Source of the DNA: 14-2 sp963628035
GTDB taxonomy: Bacteria; Bacillota; Clostridia; Lachnospirales; Lachnospiraceae
DNA: 64,000 nucleotides
Assembly: GCA_963628035.1 (NCBI GenBank)
Contig: CAVGED010000111.1
Span: forward strand, 1 to 64,000
Reading direction: 5' to 3'
The position numbers and the translations under genes were made by a program. Position 1 is the first letter of the stretch, and every line of letters begins with the position of its first letter. The notes below the pieces were generated by a model that saw only the letters and a list, made by a program, of their open reading frames with translations, did no database searches and was not told the DNA's origin. Shown piece after piece: positions 1 to 9,400 of this stretch.

Positions 1-27
1 GACAGTAGCCTAAATAACGATTCTTCA

Positions 28-57
28 TTCAGCCCCTCACAGCAGTGAGGGGCTGAA
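28..57. terminator. hairpin, probable terminator of an upstream gene
   Basis: A 13-bp perfect inverted repeat (TTCAGCCCCTCAC at 28-40, complement at 45-57) closes a four-base loop. The T run after it is short on the plus strand, so it may end a transcript coming from outside the window or act from either side. The bases between it and 184 show no gene. Confidence 0.5.
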
Positions 58-184
58 TTTCAAGTACGGTTTGCTTCTGTAATGCGATTGACAAGTACAT
101 GCAGTGTCGACATCTGCCGCAAAAGTCTATACCAAAATACCGCAAATCTGTTTGTCACCAGTCTGGTTGAGAACAACAAAACGC

Positions 185-210
185 ACCCCTTATTTTGAGG
201 GGTTTTTCTT
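185..210 (+). terminator. hairpin with T-rich tail upstream of the HTH gene
   Basis: ACCCCT (185-190) pairs with AGGGGT (198-203), followed by TTTTCTT. It could end a leader or an upstream transcript. Its sequence resembles the palindrome inside the promoter just downstream, so it may instead be a second binding site for the HTH protein. Confidence 0.5.
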
Positions 211-211
211 G

Positions 212-240
212 TTGACAAACCCTTAAAATAGGGGTATTAT
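212..240 (+). promoter_or_regulatory. sigma-A promoter with palindromic operator
   Basis: TTGACA (212-217), a 17-base spacer and TATTAT (235-240) form a near-consensus promoter for the HTH gene. The spacer carries the imperfect palindrome ACCCTTAAAATAGGGGT (219-235), exactly where a repressor would block RNA polymerase. Autoregulation by the downstream protein is inferred. Confidence 0.75.
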
Positions 241-287
241 AAAATGCAAAGATATAGGAAAAGGAAAAGGTAAAGGAGGGAGATTCT

Positions 288-848
288 TTGAAGGAAAAAC
301 AATTTGCATTGGCGAATACTTTGACAGGGAATGATATAAAGGATATCCGCAGAAAATTGAAGCTGACTCAGGGAGAATTTGCGGAACTGGTGAATGTTTC
401 TGTTAAGACCATTGAACGGTGGGAGGAGGGAAAGAATCCGATTTCCGGTCCGGTAGTGACGCTGGTGAAGGTGTTAAAGGAACGTCCAACACTTTCGGAG
501 GATCTTCGGATTCCGGTCATGGCCTATGCAGTGCGGTTGTGGTATATGTATAAGAATGAAATATGTACGATTATAGATGTGGATGATCGGAACAAGAGAG
601 TTCTTGTACACAATTATACAGATCACTATATGTTCCGGGCTTTTGGCAGAAATGAGAAACCTACATTTGAGGAATATGAGGAATTTCTGGAATCCAGGTG
701 TTTTCCGCGAACAAGGGATAAGATGAAGCTGATTCTTAAGGATCTCGACCTGCCCTTCTATGATCCGATGATGATTATTGAGAAGACACAGGGGAAGATG
801 GCGGAAGATGATTTCTGGATCCGGATTGAGAGGCGCAGGAATGATTGA
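288..848 (+). CDS. Xre-type HTH transcriptional regulator with unknown C-terminal domain
   Basis: A 186-residue protein starting at TTG, chosen because AAAGGAGGG ends about seven bases before it. Residues about 12-60 form a lambda-repressor-like helix-turn-helix (IRRKLKLTQGEFAELVNVS, then TIERWEEG), of the kind found in MqsA/HigA-like antitoxins and Xre regulators. The remaining 120 residues, with FYDPMMIIEKTQG near the end, are not recognised. It stands alone between its own promoter, which carries palindromic sites, and the two-component system. It probably binds its own promoter. No toxin partner is visible next to it, so calling it an antitoxin would go too far. Confidence 0.7.
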   Translation: MKEKQFALANTLTGNDIKDIRRKLKLTQGEFAELVNVSVKTIERWEEGKNPISGPVVTLVKVLKERPTLSEDLRIPVMAYAVRLWYMYKNEICTIIDVDDRNKRVLVHNYTDHYMFRAFGRNEKPTFEEYEEFLESRCFPRTRDKMKLILKDLDLPFYDPMMIIEKTQGKMAEDDFWIRIERRRND

Positions 849-917
849 ATTATTGAACAGGATATTCGAACAGAAAATAGACAGTTTTCTTGCATTCACA
901 GATTAAACATATTTCCA

Positions 918-926
918 TGTTATAAA
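918..926 (+). promoter_or_regulatory. extended -10 promoter candidate for the two-component system
   Basis: TGT followed by TATAAA (918-926) fits an extended -10 element, 24 bases before the response regulator start. No convincing -35 hexamer lies at the normal distance. Confidence 0.35.
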
Positions 927-950
927 AGAAGAAGATTGGAGGCGGCTAAG

Positions 951-1631
951 ATGGATAAATTAAAAATTTTAGTGGTGGACGATGAGAGCAGAATGCGGAA
1001 GCTGGTGCGGGATTTTCTTGTCCGGCAGAATTATGACGTCATCGAAGCGGGAGACGGGGAAGAAGCCCTGGATATTTTCTATGCCAACAAGGATATTGCA
1101 CTGGTGATTCTGGACGTGATGATGCCCAAGATGAACGGCTGGGATGTGTGCCGGGAGATTCGGGAGAATTCCAAGGTGCCGGTGATCATGCTGACGGCCA
1201 AGAGCGATGAGAGCGATGAGCTTCTGGGCTTTGAGCTGGGAGTGGACGAGTATATTTCCAAGCCCTTCAGTCCCAAGATCCTGGTGGCACGGGTGGAAGC
1301 GATCCTGCGTCGCACCAACAAGCTGGATCGCAGCGAGAATATCGAGATTGGCGGTATCGTAGTCAATGAGCAGGCGCACCTGGTGACGGTGGACGGCCAG
1401 CGGGTGGACTTAAGCTTCAAGGAGTTCGAGCTGCTGCTGTATTTTATTGAAAATAACGGCATTGCCCTGTCGCGGGAAAAGATATTGAATCACGTATGGA
1501 ACTACGACTATTACGGAGATGCCAGAACCATAGATACCCATGTGAAAAAGCTTCGGAGCAAGCTTGGCAGCAAGGGTGATTATATCAAGACTATCTGGGG
1601 CATGGGATATAAGTTTGAGGTAGAAGCATGA
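951..1631 (+). CDS. OmpR/PhoB-family response regulator
   Basis: DNA-binding response regulator of 226 residues. The receiver domain (about 4-118) has the acidic pair D10-D11, the phosphoacceptor D55 in VILDVMMP, the Thr in MLTAK and the Lys in SKPFSP. A winged-helix effector domain follows (about 130-225, with TIDTHVKKLRSKLG as recognition region). An in-frame TTG lies at 936, but GGAGG at 938-942 falls inside that extension and sits correctly for ATG 951, so 951 is preferred. The stop overlaps the kinase start by four bases (ATGA), so the two are translationally coupled. The signal it serves cannot be read from the sequence. Confidence 0.93.
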   Translation: MDKLKILVVDDESRMRKLVRDFLVRQNYDVIEAGDGEEALDIFYANKDIALVILDVMMPKMNGWDVCREIRENSKVPVIMLTAKSDESDELLGFELGVDEYISKPFSPKILVARVEAILRRTNKLDRSENIEIGGIVVNEQAHLVTVDGQRVDLSFKEFELLLYFIENNGIALSREKILNHVWNYDYYGDARTIDTHVKKLRSKLGSKGDYIKTIWGMGYKFEVEA

Positions 1632-3136
1632 GACATTCCATCACAAAACGGATCTCTTTTATCATCATAAGCCTGGTGGCAGGTACTGTGCTGGTGTGTT
1701 GGATTCTGAATGCAACACTGCTGGAGCGGTACTATATCAGCAATAAACAGAAGAGCCTGTGGGAGGCTCTCTCCGCAGCGTCCCTTGCCAGTGAGGAGGG
1801 GACGCTGTTTGATGAGGACAGCAAGATCAAGCTGGAGCAGATCACTTCAGCCGGAAATATCACCATGACCATCATCAATCCGGACTGGCGGGTTATTATG
1901 ATGGTTGGCGGCGGAAGCGATGAGGAATCTGCCGTATGGCAGGTCTCCCAGATCATGTTTGCAACCCAGGATGAGGGAACGGAGCTCCTGGAGGAGAAGG
2001 ACGGCTATAAAGTAGGAAAATACGAGGATAGCCGCCTGCATACGGAATATCTGATCCTCTGGGGGGTGTTGGATGACGGACGGCTGATCTACTTGCGGAC
2101 AGCGCTGGAAAGTATCCGTGAGAGCGTTGCCATCTCCAACCGTTTTCTGGCATATCTTGGCCTGATCAGCATTGTGGTCAGTGCCGTTATCAGTTATATC
2201 GTTACCCGAAGGATCACCAATCCCATCCTGGAGCTGGCAGATCTGTCCCAGCATATGGCAAATCTGGAATTCGATGTCAAGTTTGAAGGCAAAGGAAAGG
2301 ATGAGATCAATTTCCTGGGAGAGCATATGAATGAACTTTCCCAGACGCTGGAACGGACGATCTCGGAGCTTAAGACAGCCAACAACGAGCTGCAGATCGA
2401 TATTGAGAAAAAGAATCAGATCGACGATATGCGCAAGGAGTTTCTCTCCAATGTGTCTCACGAACTGAAAACACCGCTGGCGCTGATCCAGGGCTATGCG
2501 GAAGGTCTGAAGGAATGTATCAACGACGATGCCGAGAGCCGGGAATTTTACTGTGATGTGATCATGGACGAGGCGGACAAGATGAACCGCATGGTGAAGC
2601 AGCTTCTGACTTTGAATCAGCTGGAATTCGGGAACGATACGGTAACTATGGAGCGGTTCGACGTGACGGAAGTGATCCTGGGCGTGGTACATGCCACTGC
2701 TATCCTGCGGGAACAGAGCGGCATTTCCCTGGAATATGACCGTAAGGAGCCGGTATTCGTGTGGGCGGATGAGTTCAAGACGGAAGAGGTGCTCACCAAC
2801 TTCATGAGCAATGCCATCCATTATGCGGCCGGAGAGAAACGAATCACCATCAGCCTGGAGCCCATGGGAGAGGTGGTACGGATCAGTGTGTTCAACACCG
2901 GTTCTCAGATACCGGAGGAAGAACTGGAAGCTATCTGGACCAAATTTTATAAGGTGGATAAGGCCAGAACCAGGGAATATGGTGGAAGCGGTATCGGACT
3001 GTCTATCGTGAAGGCTATCATGGAATCCTTCCACCGGGAGTGCGGTGTTATCAATCACCAGGATGGCGTAGAGTTCTGGTTTGAGCTGGACTGCAGCATG
3101 GAACTGCCGGAAAAGGATGCGTGTTCGGAAATCTGA
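1628..3136 (+). CDS. membrane sensor histidine kinase
   Basis: Sensor kinase of 502 residues, partner of the response regulator. TM1 is at about 8-28, an extracytoplasmic sensor region of about 140 residues follows, TM2 is at about 172-192, then HAMP and a coiled-coil linker. The dimerisation domain has H278 in SHELKTP as the site of autophosphorylation. The ATPase domain shows the N box (NFMSNAIHYA), an NTGSQIP motif in place of the usual DxGxG, and GGSGIGLSIV. The layout is that of the VanS/PhoR-like group found in many Clostridia. The ligand is unknown. Confidence 0.92.
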   Translation: MRHSITKRISFIIISLVAGTVLVCWILNATLLERYYISNKQKSLWEALSAASLASEEGTLFDEDSKIKLEQITSAGNITMTIINPDWRVIMMVGGGSDEESAVWQVSQIMFATQDEGTELLEEKDGYKVGKYEDSRLHTEYLILWGVLDDGRLIYLRTALESIRESVAISNRFLAYLGLISIVVSAVISYIVTRRITNPILELADLSQHMANLEFDVKFEGKGKDEINFLGEHMNELSQTLERTISELKTANNELQIDIEKKNQIDDMRKEFLSNVSHELKTPLALIQGYAEGLKECINDDAESREFYCDVIMDEADKMNRMVKQLLTLNQLEFGNDTVTMERFDVTEVILGVVHATAILREQSGISLEYDRKEPVFVWADEFKTEEVLTNFMSNAIHYAAGEKRITISLEPMGEVVRISVFNTGSQIPEEELEAIWTKFYKVDKARTREYGGSGIGLSIVKAIMESFHRECGVINHQDGVEFWFELDCSMELPEKDACSEI

Positions 3137-3196
3137 TTTATTATGTATTTTAATAAAAAAGAGAAAATAATTTAATAAGACTAATGAGATGCCTTG

Positions 3197-3205
3197 TGGT
3201 ATACT
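3197..3205 (+). promoter_or_regulatory. extended -10 promoter upstream of purO
   Basis: TGG followed by TATACT (3197-3205) is a good extended -10 element about 45 bases before the start of the IMP cyclohydrolase gene. The -35 region is AT-rich and poor. Confidence 0.5.
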
Positions 3206-3250
3206 GAAGGAAAGTGCAAAGCATTTCCCGACAAACAAGGAGGAACGAAA

Positions 3251-3964
3251 ATGGAACTGTTATCATTGGAGCAGGAGTTAAGATCGAATGCATATCCGGG
3301 GAGAGGGATCGTGATCGGCAAGTCTCCCAACGGAAAGTATGCCGTAACCGCGTATTTTATCATGGGAAGAAGTGAGAACAGCCGCAATCGTGTGTTTGTG
3401 GAGGATGGGGAAGGAATCCGTACACAGGCCTTTGACCCGTCGAAGCTGGTGGATCCAAGTCTTATCATCTATGCGCCGGTGCGGGTGCTGGGTAACAAGA
3501 CCATCGTTACCAACGGGGATCAGACCGATACGATCTACGAGCTGATGGACAAGCAGCAGACATTTGAGCAAGCGCTGCGTACCCGTGAATTTGAGCCGGA
3601 TGCGCCTAATTATACGCCGCGGATCTCCGGGATCCTGCATGTGGAAAACGGACGATACAACTATGCCATGTCTATCTTAAAGAGCAATCAGGGCGATCCG
3701 GAAGGCTGCTGCCGTTATACCTTCGCCTATGAGAATCCGACAGCCGGAGAGGGACATTTCATCCACACCTATCGGTGCGACGGCAATCCGCTTCCAAGCT
3801 TTGAAGGGGAACCGAAGCGGGTAGAGATCACCGATGATATGGAGCAGTTTACGGATATGCTGTGGAGCAGCCTGAATGAGGACAATAAGGTGTCCCTGTT
3901 TGTACGGTATATCGATATTGTCACAGGAGCTTATGAAAGTCGGATAGTGAATAAGAATAAATAA
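3251..3964 (+). CDS. purO: IMP cyclohydrolase, PurO-type
   Basis: A 237-residue protein of the IMP_cyclohyd family (archaeal PurO type), which closes FAICAR to IMP, the last step of de novo purine synthesis. Family features seen are YPGRGIVIGKSPNGK near the N-terminus, the MGRSENSRNR segment and VTNGDQTDT. ATG 3251 is chosen because AAGGAGGAAC lies just before it; the upstream extension to 3194 has no ribosome site. The next gene supplies the preceding reaction, so the pair replaces the fused bifunctional PurH of most bacteria. Acting as a partner of the 3997-5172 protein is inferred from adjacency and family knowledge. Confidence 0.85.
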   Translation: MELLSLEQELRSNAYPGRGIVIGKSPNGKYAVTAYFIMGRSENSRNRVFVEDGEGIRTQAFDPSKLVDPSLIIYAPVRVLGNKTIVTNGDQTDTIYELMDKQQTFEQALRTREFEPDAPNYTPRISGILHVENGRYNYAMSILKSNQGDPEGCCRYTFAYENPTAGEGHFIHTYRCDGNPLPSFEGEPKRVEITDDMEQFTDMLWSSLNEDNKVSLFVRYIDIVTGAYESRIVNKNK

Positions 3965-3996
3965 TCAGTACACGATCACGCAGGAGGATATAGAAC

Positions 3997-5172
3997 ATGC
4001 AGGAATTAGAATTAAAATACGGATGCAACCCCAATCAGAAGCCGTCCAGAATCTATAGGAAGGAAGGTGAGCTGCCCATCCGGGTGCTGAACGGCAAGCC
4101 GGGCTATATCAACTTCCTGGACGCCTTTAACGGCTGGCAGTTGGTAAGTGAGTTGAAGCGGGCCACAGGCCTGCCGGCAGCTACCTCCTTCAAGCATGTG
4201 TCGCCGGCCGGTGCGGCGGTGGGATTGCCGCTGACGGATGTGGAAGCGAAGATTTACTGGGTGGATGACCTGGGTGAGCTATCATCGCTGGCCTGCGCCT
4301 ATGCCAGAGCCAGAGGGGCGGATCGTATGTCCTCCTTCGGCGATTTCATCTCCCTGTCGGATGTGTGTGATGTGGACACTGCCAGACTTATCAAGCGGGA
4401 GGTGTCCGACGGCGTCATCGCTCCGGGCTATGAACCGGAAGCACTGGAGATCTTAAAGAGTAAGAAAAAGGGCGGTTATAATGTCATAGAGATCGATCCG
4501 AATTACGTTCCTGCCCCCATTGAACATAAGGAGGTCTTCGGTGTGACCTTCGAGCAGGGGAGGAACGAGCTTGTGATCGATAAGGACTTCCTTACCAACA
4601 TTGTGACTGAGAACAAGGAACTGCCCGAACAGGCCAGAATCGATCTGATCATTTCCCTGATCACCTTGAAATATACACAGTCCAATTCCGTCTGCTATGC
4701 CAAGGGCGGCCAGGCCATCGGTATCGGCGCCGGTCAGCAGTCCCGCATCCATTGTACAAGGCTGGCGGGAACCAAGGCAGACAACTGGTTCCTGCGTCAG
4801 AATCCCAAGGTTCTGAACCTTCCCTTCGTAGAAAAAATCGGTCGTGCAGATCGTGACAATGCCATCGATCTTTACATCGGTGAGGATTACATGGATGTGC
4901 TCGCAGACGGCGCCTGGGAGAAGATCTTCACGGAGAAGCCAGAGGTCTTCACCAGAGAGGAGAAGCGGGCCTGGCTTGACCGGATGCAGGATGTGGCTCT
5001 TGGATCTGACGCCTTCTTTCCCTTCGGAGACAACATTGAGCGGGCGCACAGAAGCGGCGTGAAGTATGTGGCCCAGCCCGGCGGTTCCATCCGGGACGAC
5101 AATGTGATCGAGACCTGCAATAAGTACGGGATGGTCATGTGCTTTACCGGGATCCGGCTGTTCCATCATTGA
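3997..5172 (+). CDS. AICAR transformylase (stand-alone PurH formyltransferase domain)
   Basis: A 391-residue protein related to the C-terminal AICARFT domain of PurH. It transfers a formyl group from 10-formyl-tetrahydrofolate to AICAR, giving FAICAR. Seen are KYGCNPNQKPS at the N-terminus, ATSFKHVSPAGAA (Lys-His pair of the active site), QSNSVCYAKGGQAIGIGAGQQSR as the substrate loop, and AQPGGSIRDD near the end. It has no N-terminal MGS-like cyclohydrolase domain; that job falls to the PurO-type gene 32 bases upstream. CAGGAGGA precedes the ATG. A terminator follows at 5239-5287. Confidence 0.92.
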   Translation: MQELELKYGCNPNQKPSRIYRKEGELPIRVLNGKPGYINFLDAFNGWQLVSELKRATGLPAATSFKHVSPAGAAVGLPLTDVEAKIYWVDDLGELSSLACAYARARGADRMSSFGDFISLSDVCDVDTARLIKREVSDGVIAPGYEPEALEILKSKKKGGYNVIEIDPNYVPAPIEHKEVFGVTFEQGRNELVIDKDFLTNIVTENKELPEQARIDLIISLITLKYTQSNSVCYAKGGQAIGIGAGQQSRIHCTRLAGTKADNWFLRQNPKVLNLPFVEKIGRADRDNAIDLYIGEDYMDVLADGAWEKIFTEKPEVFTREEKRAWLDRMQDVALGSDAFFPFGDNIERAHRSGVKYVAQPGGSIRDDNVIETCNKYGMVMCFTGIRLFHH

Positions 5173-5238
5173 TCTGGCTGTGCCGGGTGCTACATGGAAA
5201 GCGGAAATGTTTGATAACGAGTGTGATATATGATAGAG

Positions 5239-5287
5239 AAGTCCCAGAGATAAGGTATGGTGTTGCCTTTCTTCTGGGACTTTCTTT
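5239..5287 (+). terminator. rho-independent terminator after the purine genes
   Basis: AAGTCCCAGA (5239-5248) pairs with TCTGGGACTT (5273-5282). An inner AAGG/CCTT extends the stem, and TTTCTTT follows. Confidence 0.8.
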
Positions 5288-5341
5288 GGAAACAATAGAT
5301 GAAAGATAGGATTCAGCAGGAATGGAAGGACTGGAGTCATT

Positions 5342-6196
5342 TCACGTTTTGGGAAAAACATATTTCCCCTTGTTTTTTCGATATTTCAAGGGTGACTGTC
5401 CCATATATTTTTTGAAGCATCTGGACATATATTTCACATCGCTGTAGGACAGATATTCCGCGATCTCGTTTAGGGAATAGTTGGTATCAAGGAGCAGCGC
5501 TGCGGCATGCTGGGCTTTTGCCTGCGCGAAATATTGCAGCGGACTGATGGCATATGTGTTTGTAAAAATGCGCTCCACATGGGATTTGCTTAAATGGCAG
5601 TCCTGGCAGATCGTTTCCAGGGTGAGCTTGTTTGTAAGATTCGAATCTAGGTAGTTCTTAATGATCTCGGCAAAATTTTCAGAAGGCGACTCCGATCCAG
5701 GATTTATGTCACGTAAAAATTGAAAAAGCTGCAGGATCTTCACTGACAGTTCATCATAAGGCAGGTTTTGGTCGGTATCCATCATGTCGAGAAGCTGCAT
5801 CATAAGATCATGGGCATCGAACTGCCGGACGATGACGCTCTCGTGGATCTGGTACGCACTTACAAGCGCGTCGATAAAACGGCCTTTGAGCACAATGAAG
5901 ATTTTTTTAAAAGGGTCTTCCGCATCGGAATAGTAAGTGTGTTGCTTCAATTTATTGAGAAAATATAAATCGCCGGATCGTACGGTAATCTTGTCATGTT
6001 TTGTCTCGATGTATCCTTTACCGCTGACGACGTATTCGAATACATAGTAGTCATAGAGAAACTGCGGCGAGATATTGTGGATAATGCGGTAGTTGGGATT
6101 CGGATACGTGATCCCTGCCAACTGGATGTCTAAAAATGAGTTCAGTTTTGTGCTCTGTCGGATAATTTTTTCTCCTTTTGAGTTGTAATAAGGCAT
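5342..6196 (-). CDS. AraC-family transcriptional regulator of the glycan locus
   Basis: A 284-residue regulator read on the minus strand, with GGAGGAAG before its ATG. The N-terminal part (about 25-110) looks like the cupin-like sugar-sensing domain of AraC proteins (YYVFEYVVSGKGYIE, then RSGDLYFLN). The C-terminal 100 residues hold two helix-turn-helix units: LETICQDCHLSKSHVERIF, and LNEIAEYLSYSDVKYMSRCFKKYMGQSPLKYR, the usual AraC signature. It is divergent from the long carbohydrate gene run and is its most likely activator. The inducer is unknown. It ends close to the purine terminator, with no clear terminator of its own. Confidence 0.9.
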   Translation of the reverse strand: MPYYNSKGEKIIRQSTKLNSFLDIQLAGITYPNPNYRIIHNISPQFLYDYYVFEYVVSGKGYIETKHDKITVRSGDLYFLNKLKQHTYYSDAEDPFKKIFIVLKGRFIDALVSAYQIHESVIVRQFDAHDLMMQLLDMMDTDQNLPYDELSVKILQLFQFLRDINPGSESPSENFAEIIKNYLDSNLTNKLTLETICQDCHLSKSHVERIFTNTYAISPLQYFAQAKAQHAAALLLDTNYSLNEIAEYLSYSDVKYMSRCFKKYMGQSPLKYRKNKGKYVFPKT

Positions 6197-6258
6197 ATTC
6201 TTCCTCCATCTTATTTATAGATCACAGGAAACAGATACGGAAATATCTTATGTGAAAT

Positions 6259-6287
6259 ATGATATACTATTTCGGAATACATGTAAA
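6259..6287 (-). promoter_or_regulatory. sigma-A promoter of the AraC gene
   Basis: On the minus strand TTTACA (6287-6282), a 17-base spacer and TATCAT (6264-6259) lie about 60 bases before the regulator start. Transcription should begin near 6252. Confidence 0.65.
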
Positions 6288-6436
6288 GAATTTTGTGATA
6301 ATCCTAATAATTTGATCTTAATGCCTAGGTGAATTTGGTGAATCAAAACGTGATGAGACGGGATAGATTTCCTGGGAAAAAGAGCATATTTTGAACTTTT
6401 GTGAGACGATGTTCGGTTTCAATGAGATTGCCTGGA

Positions 6437-6445
6437 TGTTATAAT
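6437..6445 (+). promoter_or_regulatory. extended -10 promoter of the glycan locus
   Basis: TGT followed by TATAAT (6437-6445) is a perfect extended -10. The -35 position (6417-6422, TTTCAA) is poor, as expected for an activator-dependent promoter. The 300-base gap 6197-6496 between the AraC gene and the large enzyme gene holds only this and the opposing promoter. Confidence 0.65.
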
Positions 6446-6496
6446 TAGGAAAAAGTTGCATTGGAGGCTAAGGAGCGAAAGAATAGGAGGGTAAAA

Positions 6497-9400
6497 ATGA
6501 AGCTTCAAAAGAAAGGAAAAAGATGTAAAGCGTTGGCATATATTATGGCGTTGGTACTCTTATTGTCGACGATGCCGGCCGATAGTCTACTGGCAGATGA
6601 TGGAAGCAATAACGATCCAGATCAGACTGAAACAGCAGATGTCTCTACACCTAGTCCAGATGTATATGTCAACTATACAGGGGGAACTGTTACAAATAGT
6701 GGAACGGATAGTACGATCATAGTAGGTTCCTATGTAATGAATGCCCCAAAGAACGCCACAAGCTTTGAGGCAACCAGTGAAGTTGCTTACACAACAGGTA
6801 TAGGGCAGGATGCCAACGGCGCGATCATCACAAATCACAATAAGGGACCATATACTGTGGTCAAGGATTATGCTTTTGGGACAGATGACTTTACCATCTC
6901 ATCATGGTTCAATGTACCGGATGATGCTGAAGTGAGCACAGGTTCCGGTACTTATCTATTTGGTATAGACCATCCGGATACGAAAACAAAATTTGCTGTA
7001 AGCCTTAAGTCTGGCGAATTGCGTTTCCGATTGGAAGGCGTGACCAAATTTATATCTGTCACTTATGAAAGAGGTAGCTGGTACAACCTGACGCTCTGCA
7101 GGAAAGGTACCAATATGAAGATATACTTTGATGGTTCTTTAGTAGGAACATACACTGTGTCAGAGGGCTGTGATCTTGGAACGTCAGATATTGCCTTTGG
7201 CGCGTATTATGGAGTCTCTTATGCATATCAAGATGCCAATATGTATTATGATGAAATCAAGATCTATAAGGAGGCATTGTCAGAGGAAACAATCATAGCT
7301 GCTGCGAATAGAGATTTGGGAAGCACAGTCCTTACATATACTGACCAGTCCACTATGATCACTGACAGTGATCTGTTTTATACGAACGATCTGACGACTT
7401 CAGGCGCCGATCCAGGATGTATCTATATAACAGAGGGAGCACATGCAGGTTGGTTTTTTGTGTATTTTAGTTTTAACAATAGTACCCAGGTGAAATGCAT
7501 GAAGAGTAAGGATCTTGTTACTTGGGTAACAGCAGATAGTGCAGAAAACAGATGTTTTACACCTGACACAGACTCCTGGGGAGTTTCGGAATTGTGGGCA
7601 CCGGAGGTGATATATGATAAGACAGACGGAAAGTATTATATGTTCTACAGTGCAACAAATCGAGACAGCGATCATGTGACAGGATATAAGTATTTAGGAT
7701 TGGCTGTTTCCGATAGTCCTGTCGGACCTTTTCGCCAGTATGTGGGAACGAATTCTGATGGAGCTGCTATTGGAATAGGAGATCCGATCTTCGATGGAGA
7801 AAAATTACCAGATGCATATTACAAGGAGGGCGGAACGGGCTTTATTGACGCAAGTCCGTTTGTGGATCCGATAACCGGTGATAAGTATCTGTATATGGCA
7901 CGTAACAGAGATAATCATGACAGCAATATTGTCTGCGTGGTGAAGATGAAAGACTGGGCAACGCCTGATTATTCGACCTACACGGAACTGACTACCGTAA
8001 ATAAAATTACGTATAATGGAAGTACAGAAACAGAACGGGGGGAAGGGGTGATCAATGAAGCGCCTCAGATGTTGTATCATGAAGGCGTTTATTATCTTAC
8101 AATGTCCATCAATGGTACTGCAGAAAGTGAATATTCTGTAATTCAGGCTACAGGTACCAGCCCAATGGGACCTTTTACAAAGGTGCAGCAATCGGACGGT
8201 GGCCTTGTCCTTGGAATTGAATTGCAAGATGGTTATAAATGGAATCACATTTCATGCTGCGGAAGTCATAGCTTTGTGTATGCTGGTGAAGAACTGTTTG
8301 TTCTCTATCACGAACACACAGATCCGACGGATATAGGGGGTGGTAGAATAAGAAGCCTGGCTTTGGATCGTGTGACATGGGCAGAAAACGCGGAAGGTCA
8401 AACGGTGCTGAAGGCAATTGGACCTACGAGATCTGTTCAACCCAAGCCAGCTGTTTATTCCGGCTATACAAACTTGGCGACAACAGCTACGGTGACGGCT
8501 ACAAATACAGCAACTGGTTCAGATGCGGGTTATCTGAATGACGGGCTGGTTCGCTTTCATTATTCTGACTGCGTAGAGCAGTTTGAAGGAAGCGGTGATG
8601 TTACGGTTACGATGACCTTTGATGATCCTGTGACTGCCAGAGCGTTGCTTCTTTATAATAGTTGGAATTACGCAGATGCTTTTGAAAAAGTGAAAAGTGT
8701 AGAATTCAAATATTGTAAGATGGTGGATGGAATAGCGTGGACTGGAACAGCCAGAATATCGGAGCTGGATTATGATCTTACATCATATTCTTATACGAAC
8801 GAGAGTGGAAATACTGTTATGGTTCCAGGCGCCCCGATGGTTCTGGAATTTGACGATATGGATATTATCGAGGTCTCCATCGTGATCGCCTGTCCGGAAG
8901 GAAAGGATATTGTTGCTGTTTCGGAAATCATGTTATTAGGGAAAGCAACCATGGACGAGACAGACGTGATCGGTGGACCTGATGTATATATAAACTATAA
9001 TAACGGAACGCTCAATTATACCGCTTTTGATCGTGGAGTTACCGTGGGTGCATATCAGCTTAGTGCATCACAAGGTTCAGATACAACATTTGTGGAATAC
9101 GATGGTACCGTGGAATATACAACAGGTATCGATGAAGATACGAATGGCGCGATCATCACAAATCACAATAAGGGACCATATACTGTGATCAAGGATTATG
9201 ATTTTGGGACAGATGACTTTACGATCTCTGTTTGGTTTAAGGTGCCGGATGGTGCAGCAATGTCAGCGGCTGGAAGCTATATATTTGGGATTTCTAATCC
9301 AGACGCGTCGGTGGGATTTTCCGCCTGCATCAAATATGATTCTGGGCAGAAAGCTTATCAGCTTCGATTCAGGAATGCTGGCAAAAATGCACCTTTTTAC

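Noticed and set aside
936..950. TTG start five codons earlier for the response regulator
   Set aside because: The proposed start overlaps the Shine-Dalgarno sequence of ATG 951.
1847..3238. A 463-residue frame opposite the histidine kinase
   Set aside because: Antisense shadow of a clear kinase gene; no ribosome site and unnatural composition.
6461..6496. TTG start for the giant enzyme
   Set aside because: AGGAGG immediately before ATG 6497 and a clean signal peptide from there favour the later start.
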